A stretch of 49,276 bases of DNA from JAKAWW01 sp049966775 (GTDB lineage Archaea > Micrarchaeota > Micrarchaeia > Micrarchaeales > Micrarchaeaceae): contig JBMFTZ010000002.1 of NCBI GenBank assembly GCA_049966775.1, positions 1 to 49,276 on the forward strand. The letters are read 5' to 3'. Below, in pieces: positions 17,038-24,925 of this stretch. The first letter of the stretch is position 1. Every line of letters begins with the position of its first letter. The notes beneath the pieces are model-generated. The model searched no databases, was not told where the DNA came from, and was given only the letters and a program-made list of their open reading frames with translations. Made by a program: the position numbers and the translations under genes.

Positions 17038-17814
17038 ATGGAAGCAATAGATGTGATCAAAACAAAGTATATTAAGGAGCTGCTCGCCAAGGGGAAGAGG
17101 GAAGACGGCAGGGGCATGAACGATTTTAGAAGCATTCGCATAGCGAATAACATCATAGAAACTGCAGAGGGCTCGACCCAGGTGGATCTTGGCAGCACGC
17201 GCGTGCTTGTCGGGGTGAAGCTTGAAGTTGACGAGCCCATGGCGGACACGCCTGAGGAAGGCAACCTTGTCGTGTCAAGCGAATTGCTGCCCCTGGCTTC
17301 GGCAGACTATGAGCCAGGACCGCCCAGCCCCGAAGCGATAGAGCTTGCAAGGGTAGTTGATAGGGGCATAAGGGCAGGAAACTGCGTAAACATGGAAAAT
17401 CTGTTTATTGAGGAGGGCAAAGCATGGTTCATTTATGCGGATGTTTATGTGCTTAACTATGATGGCAACCTTATCGATGCCAGCACCATTGCGGTGATGA
17501 GCGCGCTTATGCACACGCGCATGCCAAAATATGAGGATGGCAAGATAGTAAGGGAAGAAAGCACGGGAAACCTCAAGATAGACAACGTTGTCACAAGCGC
17601 AACGTTTGGCAAGGTTAACGGCAGCATGCTGCTTGATACAACCAAAAACGAGGAGAACGCGGCAGACGCTAGGCTTACAATTGCAACAGACGACGATTAC
17701 GTGCGCGCCATGCAGAAGGGCATGAGCGGAAGCATTACCACTGATGAGGTGTTGCAGCTTGCAGACTTAGCTTTTGAAAAGCACAAAGAGATAAAAAGTT
17801 ATCTGAAAGAATAA
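17038..17814 (+). CDS. rrp42: Exosome subunit Rrp42
   Basis: This is the inactive RNase PH partner that pairs with Rrp41 and helps bind RNA. The 258-residue protein includes GKREDGRGMNDFRSIRI and SELLPLASADYEPGPPSPEA, both typical of Rrp42. The phosphorolysis Asp pair of Rrp41 is replaced in its NGSMLLDTTKNEE loop. The ATG directly follows the rrp41 TAA, so the two are translated together. Confidence 0.96.
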   Translation: MEAIDVIKTKYIKELLAKGKREDGRGMNDFRSIRIANNIIETAEGSTQVDLGSTRVLVGVKLEVDEPMADTPEEGNLVVSSELLPLASADYEPGPPSPEAIELARVVDRGIRAGNCVNMENLFIEEGKAWFIYADVYVLNYDGNLIDASTIAVMSALMHTRMPKYEDGKIVREESTGNLKIDNVVTSATFGKVNGSMLLDTTKNEENAADARLTIATDDDYVRAMQKGMSGSITTDEVLQLADLAFEKHKEIKSYLKE

Positions 17815-17840
17815 TAGTCTACGTATCATTTAGTGATTGA

Positions 17841-18089
17841 ATGGCCAATGCGAGCATAAGATACGGAGCCACCCTTAGGGAAAGGCAGAAGGAGGTAAAA
17901 GCTGAAAAGCAAGCACGCTACAAGTGTGACGTTTGCGGAAGAATGGCGGTGAAGCGCATCGGCACAGGCATATGGCAGTGCAGGCACTGCAAGACCTTAT
18001 ACGCGGGGGGCGCATACACGATGAAGACCGCGGCAGGCGAAGCCGCCAAGAAACTTATTGAGAGCATGCAGAGCAATAGCGGCGCGTGA
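17841..18089 (+). CDS. rpl37ae: Ribosomal protein eL43 (L37Ae)
   Basis: This is a zinc-ribbon protein of the large subunit. The 82-residue sequence begins with the SIRYGATLRERQKEVKAE helix. The ribbon CDVCG ... CRHCK follows at about residues 30-50, then AGGAYTMKTAAGE, all as in the family. Its place after rrp42 is a standard archaeal linkage. Confidence 0.95.
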   Translation: MANASIRYGATLRERQKEVKAEKQARYKCDVCGRMAVKRIGTGIWQCRHCKTLYAGGAYTMKTAAGEAAKKLIESMQSNSGA

Positions 18090-18090
18090 A

Positions 18091-18447
18091 ATGATAAAGA
18101 TAAGCTATTCCCCGATAAACGAGCTCGTGGTGCACGAAGCGGTGCGGCTGGAGCTTGATGACCTGCTGAGGGAGCGGATAACCCCTTCTGGCAACATGCC
18201 GCTCTACTGGTGTGACGGCATTCTCTTCACCTTCAACTCGCCGCCCTTGACAAAGGACATAATGCACGACTATCTTAATGGCAAGATACACTGGATGGAG
18301 GTGCACTATACGGACATGAAGAAATACGACCCAGTATTAGAGCTCAATGACGAGCAGTACAAGGCTATTCTCAAAATACGCGTTATAGACACAAGCAAAT
18401 CGGCGCTTCATGCCGAATTTGTGAAATGGCTGAAAAGCAGGAGGTGA
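18091..18447 (+). CDS. Unknown protein in the exosome superoperon
   Basis: The 118-residue protein is not recognised. It has an N-terminal beta strand (MIKISYSPINELVVHE), an acidic helix with a CxxC-free middle (one cysteine in LYWCDGILFTF) and a C-terminal basic helix (HAEFVKWLKSRR). In other archaea this slot usually holds the KEOPS subunit Pcc1 or follows rpoP directly. I do not see the Pcc1 pattern here. The ATG lies one base after the eL43 stop, and its end is four bases before the rpoP start, so it is certainly co-transcribed. A role in ribosome or RNA metabolism is inference from position only. Confidence 0.75.
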   Translation: MIKISYSPINELVVHEAVRLELDDLLRERITPSGNMPLYWCDGILFTFNSPPLTKDIMHDYLNGKIHWMEVHYTDMKKYDPVLELNDEQYKAILKIRVIDTSKSALHAEFVKWLKSRR

Positions 18448-18451
18448 TGCT

Positions 18452-18583
18452 GTGGCTTACATATGTGCGCACTGCGGAAAAAAGATAAAGGAGATAGACC
18501 AGTTTGTAAGGTGCCCGTACTGCGGCTATAGGGTCCTTGTAAAAGCGAGACCGAACATACCCAGGGAGGTAAAGACTGATTGA
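18452..18583 (+). CDS. rpoP: RNA polymerase subunit P (Rpb12-like)
   Basis: This is a tiny zinc-ribbon subunit of archaeal RNA polymerase. The 43-residue protein reads MAYICAHCGKKI, then VRCPYCGYRVLVKARP, with CxxC...CPYCG zinc ligands and the conserved YRVLVKARP end. The start is GTG at 18452, set by GGAGGTGA five bases before it. It follows the unknown gene by four bases. It is easily missed because of its size. It ends the superoperon. Confidence 0.95.
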   Translation: MAYICAHCGKKIKEIDQFVRCPYCGYRVLVKARPNIPREVKTD

Positions 18584-18616
18584 TGCGTGCCACGACACGC
18601 CCGTGTTGCAAGCAGC

Positions 18617-18871
18617 CTATCGGACTGGATTCTGCGCTGCGCTTATTATGATCGTTTCCGATATGCTTTTGACGCGGTCAAACTTGATGCTGTTCTTTGC
18701 GAACACCGAAGCGGTATGCTGGCTCCTTATCAGGTTGTCCAACTTTGTCAGGAGAAGATTAGATACCACTTTTGAGTCGAAGTCCAATATTATATCTTCA
18801 ACAAGCCCAATCTTCTTGCCACTATTTGTAATTATCTGCTTCCCATATAGATCAGACATCAGTATTGTCAT
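18617..18871 (-). CDS. PRC-barrel domain protein
   Basis: The 84-residue protein has the PRC-barrel signature LYGKQIITNSGKKIGLVEDI, followed by IILDFDSKVVSNLLL. It resembles the product of 1075-1335 in size and fold but not closely in sequence. It converges with rpoP and is the last gene of a minus-strand run with the zinc-ribbon protein and histone. Function unknown. Confidence 0.78.
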   Translation of the reverse strand: MTILMSDLYGKQIITNSGKKIGLVEDIILDFDSKVVSNLLLTKLDNLIRSQHTASVFAKNSIKFDRVKSISETIIISAAQNPVR

Positions 18872-18901
18872 TTTTCCACCTTGCGCTTAGTGCGGTAGGC
18901 G

Positions 18902-19456
18902 CTAGCCCTTAATGCACAGTATCCTTTTAGATGCAAATATTCTTATTATATACTCTTTGAGCTCTTTTAGGAATGCGCCCTTGCTTTTATCAAGCTCCAA
19001 GAGCTCGGCTTCGGTAAAAAGCTCCCTGTGATCCATAACAAGGCGCTCCATGTATTCGTCTGTGAGGTAATAGCTCTTTGAGCCGCAGGCGCTGCATACA
19101 TACAATGGCATCACCGGCACTGGGCTTTCCTTGTACACATCAGTGTATCTTTTAAGGGCTTTGGCGCCACATTTTGGGCAGGGCTTTGAAAACGTAATGT
19201 CCTCATACTGTTCGTGCCTCACCTTTGTTATCATGTTCATTTTTATTATGCCGCTTATCTCGCGCTCTATGTCTTCGCTTGCAATCTGCTCGTACTTCTG
19301 CTGGAGTATGGCGCCTTCTTCGTTGAACATTGTTTCAAGCACCGCTTCGGGCTTCTGCTCCCACGTCACATAAACCTTCTTGCCATTCGAGACATACGCA
19401 AGCTTGCGTATTCCGGCGCACTCTGATATTACCGCTACGCTTTCGTTGCCATCCAT
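18902..19456 (-). CDS. Zinc-ribbon protein of unknown function
   Basis: The 184-residue protein has an N-terminal alpha/beta region with HEQYEDITFSKPCPKCGAKA near residue 80, then YVCSACGSKSYYL, making a CxxC...CxxC zinc ribbon at about 93-125. A helical C-terminal tail follows. The ATG follows the histone TGA with no gap, so the two genes are translationally coupled. The linkage suggests a nucleic-acid role, but this is inference. Confidence 0.7.
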   Translation of the reverse strand: MDGNESVAVISECAGIRKLAYVSNGKKVYVTWEQKPEAVLETMFNEEGAILQQKYEQIASEDIEREISGIIKMNMITKVRHEQYEDITFSKPCPKCGAKALKRYTDVYKESPVPVMPLYVCSACGSKSYYLTDEYMERLVMDHRELFTEAELLELDKSKGAFLKELKEYIIRIFASKRILCIKG

Positions 19457-19726
19457 TCAGCCACCAAACCTGAGCTTGTAGCTGTCGATATCATCTTCCA
19501 TTACCATATTGCGCTTTTTTTGCTGGGCGCGCTTGACAGCATACCTTGCTATGCTCGATGCCTTCTTCTCCAGGATGGCTGCCAGGGCGTCAGCGGCATC
19601 ATTGCTCATGGCTATGCCAAACTTCTCCCTCACGAGCTTTTTAAGCACTGCCCTTGGTATCTTTGGCATTTCATCAGCACTCAAGATCCTCTTCATTGCA
19701 CCTAGCTCAGCACCTTGATTCATCAT
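19457..19726 (-). CDS. Archaeal histone-fold protein
   Basis: This is a DNA-compacting or histone-like protein. The fold starts at IPRAVLKKLVREKFGIAMS and continues NDAADALAAILEKKASSIA, then AQQKKRNMVMEDDID, the three-helix histone pattern. The full reading frame gives 89 residues, about 20 more than a standard archaeal histone. The ATG at 19693 (after AGGTGCA) would give 78. The usual R-T pair in the last loop is not conserved (KRNMV), so DNA binding may differ. It is divergent from thioredoxin and coupled to the zinc-ribbon gene. Confidence 0.88.
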   Translation of the reverse strand: MMNQGAELGAMKRILSADEMPKIPRAVLKKLVREKFGIAMSNDAADALAAILEKKASSIARYAVKRAQQKKRNMVMEDDIDSYKLRFGG

Positions 19727-19843
19727 TCTGCTGTCTTGTATACAAGCACATTATTTGCACAGCAATTTATTAATAATGTGCATGTCATAATGTTATGCGT
19801 TATGCTGTATTTTTACCATAGCTTATATTCGATGTGTGATCCA

Positions 19844-20167
19844 ATGAGCGTAATAGACGTAGACGAGAAGAGTTTTGAGAAAGAGGTGCTGAAGTCAGAG
19901 GTGCCGGTAGTGGTTGACGTTTGGGCCGAATGGTGCGGGCCGTGCAGGTTTTTCTCACCGATCATAGACGAAACGTCAAAAGATTACGATAACAAGGTCA
20001 AGTTCGTAAAGCTGAACGCTGATTATAACGCGAGCATAGCCGCTAAATACAACATAATGGCCATACCGACTACGCTGCTGATAAAGAACGGCGCGCTAAA
20101 GGCAATGAACGTTGGCGCGGTACCGAAGGAAACGCTCAAGAGATGGATCGACAGCAACCTGAAGTAA
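19844..20167 (+). CDS. trxA: Thioredoxin
   Basis: This is a cytoplasmic disulfide reductant. The 107-residue protein has the active site WAEWCGPC at about residues 24-31, the cis-proline in MAIPTTLLIKNG and normal length. The ATG at 19844 is chosen because TGTGAT lies just upstream. An ATG four codons earlier is possible. It is monocistronic, divergent from the histone gene. It could feed electrons to the class II ribonucleotide reductase, which is inference. Confidence 0.95.
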   Translation: MSVIDVDEKSFEKEVLKSEVPVVVDVWAEWCGPCRFFSPIIDETSKDYDNKVKFVKLNADYNASIAAKYNIMAIPTTLLIKNGALKAMNVGAVPKETLKRWIDSNLK

Positions 20168-20285
20168 GCGCCATTCAACATGACAGCGCGCGCTGGGTGG
20201 AAGTTGCTGGTGCATCCACATGACCGCGACCGTCAGTGTTATATTCTTTATCCCAGATATTAGATAGCAGATATGGTGTGATTGC

Positions 20286-21560
20286 ATGGCAGACCTGCCT
20301 TTTCCGCGCGGAGTAAAGGACCTGATGCCAAACGAAGCCATATTCAGGAACGAAGCGCTCAAAAGAATGGAGCGCGTTGCGCAGCGCTTTGGCTTTACAA
20401 CCATAGATACGCCATCCTTCGAGCCCCTCAAGCTGCTCTACGCCAAGAACGCCATCGGTGAAGATACAAAGCTTATTTACGAGCTCAAGAATGAAGACCT
20501 TGGACTGCGCTACGACAATACCATCTCCCTGGCAAGGTACGTAAGCATGCACAAGGAGCTCCCGCTTCCGCTAAAGAGGTATTACATAGGCAAGGTCTGG
20601 CGGCGCGAAGAGCCACAGCACCTGCGCTACAGGGAGTTTACACAAGTAGATGCTGACATAGTAGGCGGCAGCGAAACCTCTGCCGATGCTGAGGTAATAG
20701 CGCTTGCCGGGGCGATAATGAGCGAGCTCGACATAGCGCACACAATAAAGATCAATGACAGGCGCGTAATGGACATTGTGCTGTCAAAGCTTGGCTTGGG
20801 CGAAGAAAAGCATATCAATGCGATGCGCGCTATGGACAAGATAGAGAAGATAGGAGCCCCAGAAGTGGCAAAGCTTCTGCTCGGCATAGGCATGGAGGAA
20901 GACAATGTGGATTCGCTTATAGACTTTATAAGCGCAAAGGGCGACAACGGGGACAAGCTAGACTATGCAAGTGGGTTTATAGGCGACAGGGCACCCCTCA
21001 GCAAGATGGAGAGCACTATCGACGCGCTCTCCACATATGGGCTTAAGAGCTCTGTAGACATTGACTTCTCGCTGATGAGGGGTTTCGACTATTATACGGG
21101 CATCGTATTCGAGCTGAAAGTCAATGATATTAACGAGTCGGTTTGCGGCGGCGGGCGCTACGACAACCTTATAGGTCTTTACGGCGGCAAGAGCATGCCC
21201 GCTGTGGGCTTTGCGATAGGCGTGGACAGGCTACTTGATTACATGGGCTACTCTTCATCCATGCAGGCCACTTATGCCAAGGCGTTCGTGGCTTACGTGA
21301 GCAAGACCAACTATATGTACGCGACGAAGGTGGCAAACGCGCTTAGAAAGGCAGGCATACCGACAGATCTGAATACCTCGGAAAAGAACCTTTCGAACCA
21401 GCTCAAGTATGCGAGCTCTATGAAGATACAATATGTGGCAATTGTTGGGGATTCAGAAGAAAATAAGGGCGTGGTGAGGCTCAGGAGCCTCACAAGCGGC
21501 GAAGAGCAGGAGCTCAGCATAGACGATGCTACAAACACGATAAAGAAGGGACTGAGATGA
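20286..21560 (+). CDS. hisS: Histidyl-tRNA synthetase
   Basis: This class II synthetase charges tRNA-His. The 424-residue protein has motif 1 around PRGVKDLMPNEA, motif 2 with YYIGKVWRREEPQHLRYREF, the histidine-binding FDYYTGIVFEL and motif 3 GGGRYDNLIGLYGG, and a C-terminal anticodon-binding domain. The substrate loop reads RYDNTISLARY rather than the usual RYDLTVPLARY. The downstream gene overlaps by four bases. Confidence 0.97.
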   Translation: MADLPFPRGVKDLMPNEAIFRNEALKRMERVAQRFGFTTIDTPSFEPLKLLYAKNAIGEDTKLIYELKNEDLGLRYDNTISLARYVSMHKELPLPLKRYYIGKVWRREEPQHLRYREFTQVDADIVGGSETSADAEVIALAGAIMSELDIAHTIKINDRRVMDIVLSKLGLGEEKHINAMRAMDKIEKIGAPEVAKLLLGIGMEEDNVDSLIDFISAKGDNGDKLDYASGFIGDRAPLSKMESTIDALSTYGLKSSVDIDFSLMRGFDYYTGIVFELKVNDINESVCGGGRYDNLIGLYGGKSMPAVGFAIGVDRLLDYMGYSSSMQATYAKAFVAYVSKTNYMYATKVANALRKAGIPTDLNTSEKNLSNQLKYASSMKIQYVAIVGDSEENKGVVRLRSLTSGEEQELSIDDATNTIKKGLR

Positions 21561-22066
21561 CAAAATCAGATGTTGAAGCACTCACCGAAGAGAAAATAAG
21601 CAAGGGTGGCGTACTTGCAAGACTTTACTTTGACATGCAGAATACCGACAAGGAGAAGCTGCAGCCGCTCATGGCCGAACTCATAAACGACCACCTGCTC
21701 AAGGAGCCCGGGGTTGTATACTGCTACGGGGCAATAGACGAGCCTCTAGAGAAGGATGGCATCTATATCACAAATGCCGTGCTAACGCTACTCGTTGACA
21801 ACTTTGTGCCGCTGGTGGGCATAGCGCTCAGGTATTCGCCCGCGGGCATTGAAATCATAAAGCCAGAGAAGGAGATGGTATTTAAGATAAGCAGCCTGCA
21901 ATCACTGCTCATGGATTTATCGCTCTTTTCGCTAAACTATTCCAAGTACGTGCTCGAAAAGGTTCTCAAGCCTGAGGATATAGAGAACCTGAACAAGCAG
22001 ATAGAGAACAGGGCGGAGCTTGGCAAGAGGCTCATGGAGAAAAAGAAAGGCGACGAGCAGAAGTGA
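21557..22066 (+). CDS. Conserved archaeal hypothetical protein
   Basis: The 169-residue protein shows a beta-rich middle (GVVYCYGAIDEPLEKDGIYI, then ALRYSPAGIEIIKPEKE) and a helical charged C-terminus. It begins in an ATGA overlap with the hisS stop, so it is translationally coupled to HisRS. The pattern resembles small archaeal proteins with no known role. I cannot name the family. Converges with cysS. Confidence 0.7.
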   Translation: MTKSDVEALTEEKISKGGVLARLYFDMQNTDKEKLQPLMAELINDHLLKEPGVVYCYGAIDEPLEKDGIYITNAVLTLLVDNFVPLVGIALRYSPAGIEIIKPEKEMVFKISSLQSLLMDLSLFSLNYSKYVLEKVLKPEDIENLNKQIENRAELGKRLMEKKKGDEQK

Positions 22067-22075
22067 TGGCGCTCG

Positions 22076-23521
22076 CTATGCGCGCCTGTACCACAGCGAC
22101 CCGTACTCTGTATCCTCTACCACTGTATTGTAATCTTCAAAGAGCTTCTTCCGTATCGCATCGGCCTTCTCGAACTGTCCCTCCTTTCTGAGAGCCTCGC
22201 GCTCCTCGATGAGCTTGTAGATATCTGGCGCCAAGGGCTTCTTGTAGCTTTCGTCCGCGAGTATGCCTATTATAGATGCGCTTTCGAGCACAGCGTCAAT
22301 CGCGTTTTGCTTTGCTGCTTTTCCTATAGATCTGCCAGAGCTTGCCACGCCCCGCAGCTCTTTGGTAAAGACAAGCAGCTTGGACAGCGCAAGCGGGGTG
22401 TTGAAATCGTCGTTCATTGCGCCGGCAAACTCGTCATGGAAGCCAGCAGCCTCATCCATAACCTGCTGGTCGCTTTCGCCTTTGTGATCAATCGCTTTGA
22501 TATTGTAAAAAATATTGAACGAAGAGTATATGTAATAGAGGTTGCGCCGCGCAAGATCCATATAAGAGTCGGTAAAATTTATCTCCTTTCTGTAGTGAGT
22601 GGAAGCGATCATGAACCTCAGAAGCTCTGAGCCGTGCTCCTTCACGAAATCCCTTATCGGTATGAAGTTCTTGAGGCTCTTGTGCATCTCCTGGCCGCGA
22701 ATGTTGAGCATGCCAGAATGCATCCAGTATCTTACAAAAGGCTTCACCCCGTAGGCTGCTTCTGCTTGCGCGATCTCATTTGTATGATGCGGGAAGATCA
22801 GCTCCCGCGCGCCGCCATGTATGTCATATTGGGGGCCAAATATTGAGTAGGTCATTGCGGTATCTTCTATGTGCCATCCCGGCCTGCCACTGAGCTTCAG
22901 CTCCTTACCTTCAATGCGGATTGTTATGTCCCACTTTGGCTCTCCAGGCTTGGCTGCTTTCCACAGGGCGAAGTCGTAGCTGTTGCGCTTTCCCTCCTTT
23001 GGTTCTATCCTGTGGTTGCTAAGCTCCCCTATGTCCATGCGCGAAAGCTTGGTGTAGTCTTTGAACTTTGACACATCGTAGTATATGTCACCGTCTAGGT
23101 AGTAGGCATAGCCCTTGTCGGCAAGCAGCTGAATCTGGTCCCTTATGGCATCTATGTACTTTGATGATTCTGGATATATGTCAACGTCCTGCTTTACTCC
23201 TATGCTTTCCATGTCTTCGAAAAAGCGCGATTCGTAATATCTTGCCAGCTCCATAGGGTCTATGTTCCTTTCGTGCGCCCGCGCTATTATCTTATCTTCT
23301 ACGTCGGTTATGTTCTGGGCGTATTTCAGCTCGTATCCTATGTGCCTCAGCCACCTTGCAACTATGTCAAACGCGATGTATGTCTTTGCATGCCCAAGAT
23401 GTGCGTCGTCGTATACGGTTTGGCCGCATACAAACATCTTCACCTTGCCGCTGACCAACGGCTTGAATTCTTCCTTACCACCTGAGAGGGTGTTGAAAAT
23501 GTACAAGGTCATGCGAGCCAT
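22076..23521 (-). CDS. cysS: Cysteinyl-tRNA synthetase
   Basis: This class I synthetase charges tRNA-Cys. The 481-residue protein has the zinc ligand and HIGH motif in FVCGQTVYDDAHLGHAKT (C32, HLGH 41-44), further zinc ligands in FPHHTNEIAQAEA, and a KMSKS-type loop HKSLKNF. The C-terminal helical domain is complete. The ATG at 23521 lies seven bases after the stop of the secreted-protein gene, so both share a transcript. MTLYIFN three codons in is an alternative start. Confidence 0.96.
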   Translation of the reverse strand: MARMTLYIFNTLSGGKEEFKPLVSGKVKMFVCGQTVYDDAHLGHAKTYIAFDIVARWLRHIGYELKYAQNITDVEDKIIARAHERNIDPMELARYYESRFFEDMESIGVKQDVDIYPESSKYIDAIRDQIQLLADKGYAYYLDGDIYYDVSKFKDYTKLSRMDIGELSNHRIEPKEGKRNSYDFALWKAAKPGEPKWDITIRIEGKELKLSGRPGWHIEDTAMTYSIFGPQYDIHGGARELIFPHHTNEIAQAEAAYGVKPFVRYWMHSGMLNIRGQEMHKSLKNFIPIRDFVKEHGSELLRFMIASTHYRKEINFTDSYMDLARRNLYYIYSSFNIFYNIKAIDHKGESDQQVMDEAAGFHDEFAGAMNDDFNTPLALSKLLVFTKELRGVASSGRSIGKAAKQNAIDAVLESASIIGILADESYKKPLAPDIYKLIEEREALRKEGQFEKADAIRKKLFEDYNTVVEDTEYGSLWYRRA

Positions 23522-23527
23522 CTGCGT

Positions 23528-24565
23528 TCAAGCAATCGACATATTCACCAGTATGCCGGGAGTTGATACGGGCTTCGAAGCCACATTGAAATCTCCTACT
23601 GCCATGTACCTCTGCACGCCAAGCAGCTGGGACACCACCCTTATCTTAACCACCTTTCCTATCACAGGCGTAAGTGGTATGCTCGCATTCTGGAATGTTG
23701 AGGTTGCGTTTTCTTGCGCCGGTACGTTGAATGTGTTGTAATGCGCCACTATAGCAGGCGTGCCATTTTCAAGAATTTCCACATAGAGCAGCGCCGAGGC
23801 GGGGCTTATGATCTTGAAATTAAGGAAAGGCTTTGAGGCATTGGCGATGAACGGCGATGAGGTAAGGTTTCCTGGCGCATTGGAAAGCCCGCAATTGTAC
23901 GTTGTCGCAAAGAAAGTGCCGTTGTAATTCGCCCATGGCTCACCTAGATAGCAGCCATGCGCATCTGCATTTGTTATATTGAGGGGCGCTGAACCGAACC
24001 CGGCACCGCTTACATTCCAGCCTGTATACTTCCCACTTGAAAACGCTCCGTTATATACATAATTGTAAAGTTTCGCAGGAGGCACTGTGGTTGTATTCAG
24101 TTTTACTATAGAGTAACCACAGCTGCCCGAGCCGTTCTTTGTTGAGATGTATATGCTGTAATACTGCGCCGGCGCGGAAAAATTTTCTATAAACGAAAGG
24201 CAATCGTACGGTGCAGTGCCGTTGAAGTATGTCACATTGTTGGCACCTAATATTGACACGTGCGCGCCATGAACACCGCCAGCGAGCCATATCCCGAGAG
24301 TGCCTCCGCTCCATGAGCAAAGCCCGTGCTGGGTGGTATTCGGTGCGGTGCCAAATATCTGGAAATTGTTGCACGGGTAGATATAGGTATAGTTGGATGT
24401 TGTTGTGGCCGTGGTCGTGCTAGTGGTAGCGGAAGACTTTGGCGGCACTGTGGTAGAAGCCACATGCGACACCAGAACGGAAGGCAACCTGAAGCCTGTG
24501 TATATATATGCCACTATGGCTAGCACAACCAGTATTAATATGTAGACGATGATTCCTTTGTGCAC
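23528..24565 (-). CDS. Membrane-anchored extracellular protein
   Basis: The 345-residue protein has one N-terminal membrane helix (IIVYILILVVLAIVAYIY, about 5-22), then a Ser/Thr-rich stalk (SSATTSTTTATTTS) and a beta-rich outer domain with many NxS/T sequons and several cysteines. The N-terminus is short and basic, so the bulk would face outside. Family not recognised. It is transcribed with cysS but has no obvious link to it. Two TATA-like sequences lie upstream (ATTTATACTT). Confidence 0.72.
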   Translation of the reverse strand: MHKGIIVYILILVVLAIVAYIYTGFRLPSVLVSHVASTTVPPKSSATTSTTTATTTSNYTYIYPCNNFQIFGTAPNTTQHGLCSWSGGTLGIWLAGGVHGAHVSILGANNVTYFNGTAPYDCLSFIENFSAPAQYYSIYISTKNGSGSCGYSIVKLNTTTVPPAKLYNYVYNGAFSSGKYTGWNVSGAGFGSAPLNITNADAHGCYLGEPWANYNGTFFATTYNCGLSNAPGNLTSSPFIANASKPFLNFKIISPASALLYVEILENGTPAIVAHYNTFNVPAQENATSTFQNASIPLTPVIGKVVKIRVVSQLLGVQRYMAVGDFNVASKPVSTPGILVNMSIA

Positions 24566-24624
24566 TGCATCACTCTTTATCTTTGCACAATATACCTATT
24601 TATACTTATTTTTGGGTTCATCTT

Positions 24625-24662
24625 TTGGACAACGAGCTTATTGATGGCATAATATATATAAA
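24625..24662 (+). promoter_or_regulatory. eL41 promoter with TTGGACAACG element
   Basis: TTGGACAACG (24625-24634) lies 18 bases before a strong TATA box TATATATAAA (24653-24662). The expected start site is near 24685, leaving a leader of about 15 bases that holds GGTG. The same 10-mer sits at a similar distance from the TATA box of the eL8 operon at 49225-49234. Confidence 0.6.
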
Positions 24663-24699
24663 CATTCACATGCCATAGATACGTAATCATGGTGCTAAT

Positions 24700-24813
24700 A
24701 TGGGAAGCATACCCAGAAAATGGAAGAAGAAAGGGCGCATGCGCTGGAAGTGGAAGAAGAAGCGCAGGAAGAAGCTTAAGAGGGCACAGAAGCGCAGGGT
24801 AGGAAAGCTGTAG
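24700..24813 (+). CDS. rpl41e: Ribosomal protein eL41
   Basis: This tiny ribosomal protein bridges the two subunits in eukaryotes. The 37-residue product contains MRWKWKKKRRKKLKRAQKRR, which matches the eL41 pattern MRxKWxKKRxRRLKRxRRK. Twelve extra residues (MGSIPRKWKKKG) precede it. The upstream ATG at 24700 is preferred because GGTG lies five bases before it. An internal ATG at 24739 would give the standard 24-residue form. It has its own strong promoter and a pyrimidine-rich terminator. It is short enough to be missed by gene callers. Confidence 0.85.
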   Translation: MGSIPRKWKKKGRMRWKWKKKRRKKLKRAQKRRVGKL

Positions 24814-24819
24814 CGCAGC

Positions 24820-24850
24820 TTTTGCTCTTTTCTTTCTCTTTCTCTTTTTT
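24820..24850 (+). terminator. T-rich terminator after eL41
   Basis: A run of T-rich sequence (TTTTGCTCTTTTCTTTCTC followed by TTTTTT) begins seven bases after the stop codon. Archaeal RNA polymerase terminates at such tracts without needing a hairpin. Confidence 0.7.
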
Positions 24851-24866
24851 GCCCTGCAATAAGGTT

Positions 24867-24874
24867 TTTATATA
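24867..24874 (+). promoter_or_regulatory. TATA box of srp54
   Basis: TTTATATA followed by AG lies 52-59 bases before the preferred ATG. A start site near 24897 would make the TTG at 24893 untranscribed, which supports the ATG at 24926. Confidence 0.55.
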
Positions 24875-24925
24875 AGCAGCGCTAAAGGCTAATTGCGCAC
24901 CGCGTTAGCAGATGCAGATGATGCT

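Noticed and set aside
22263..23741. Several plus-strand ORFs opposite cysS and the secreted protein
   Set aside because: They are antisense shadows of well-supported genes with no family features.
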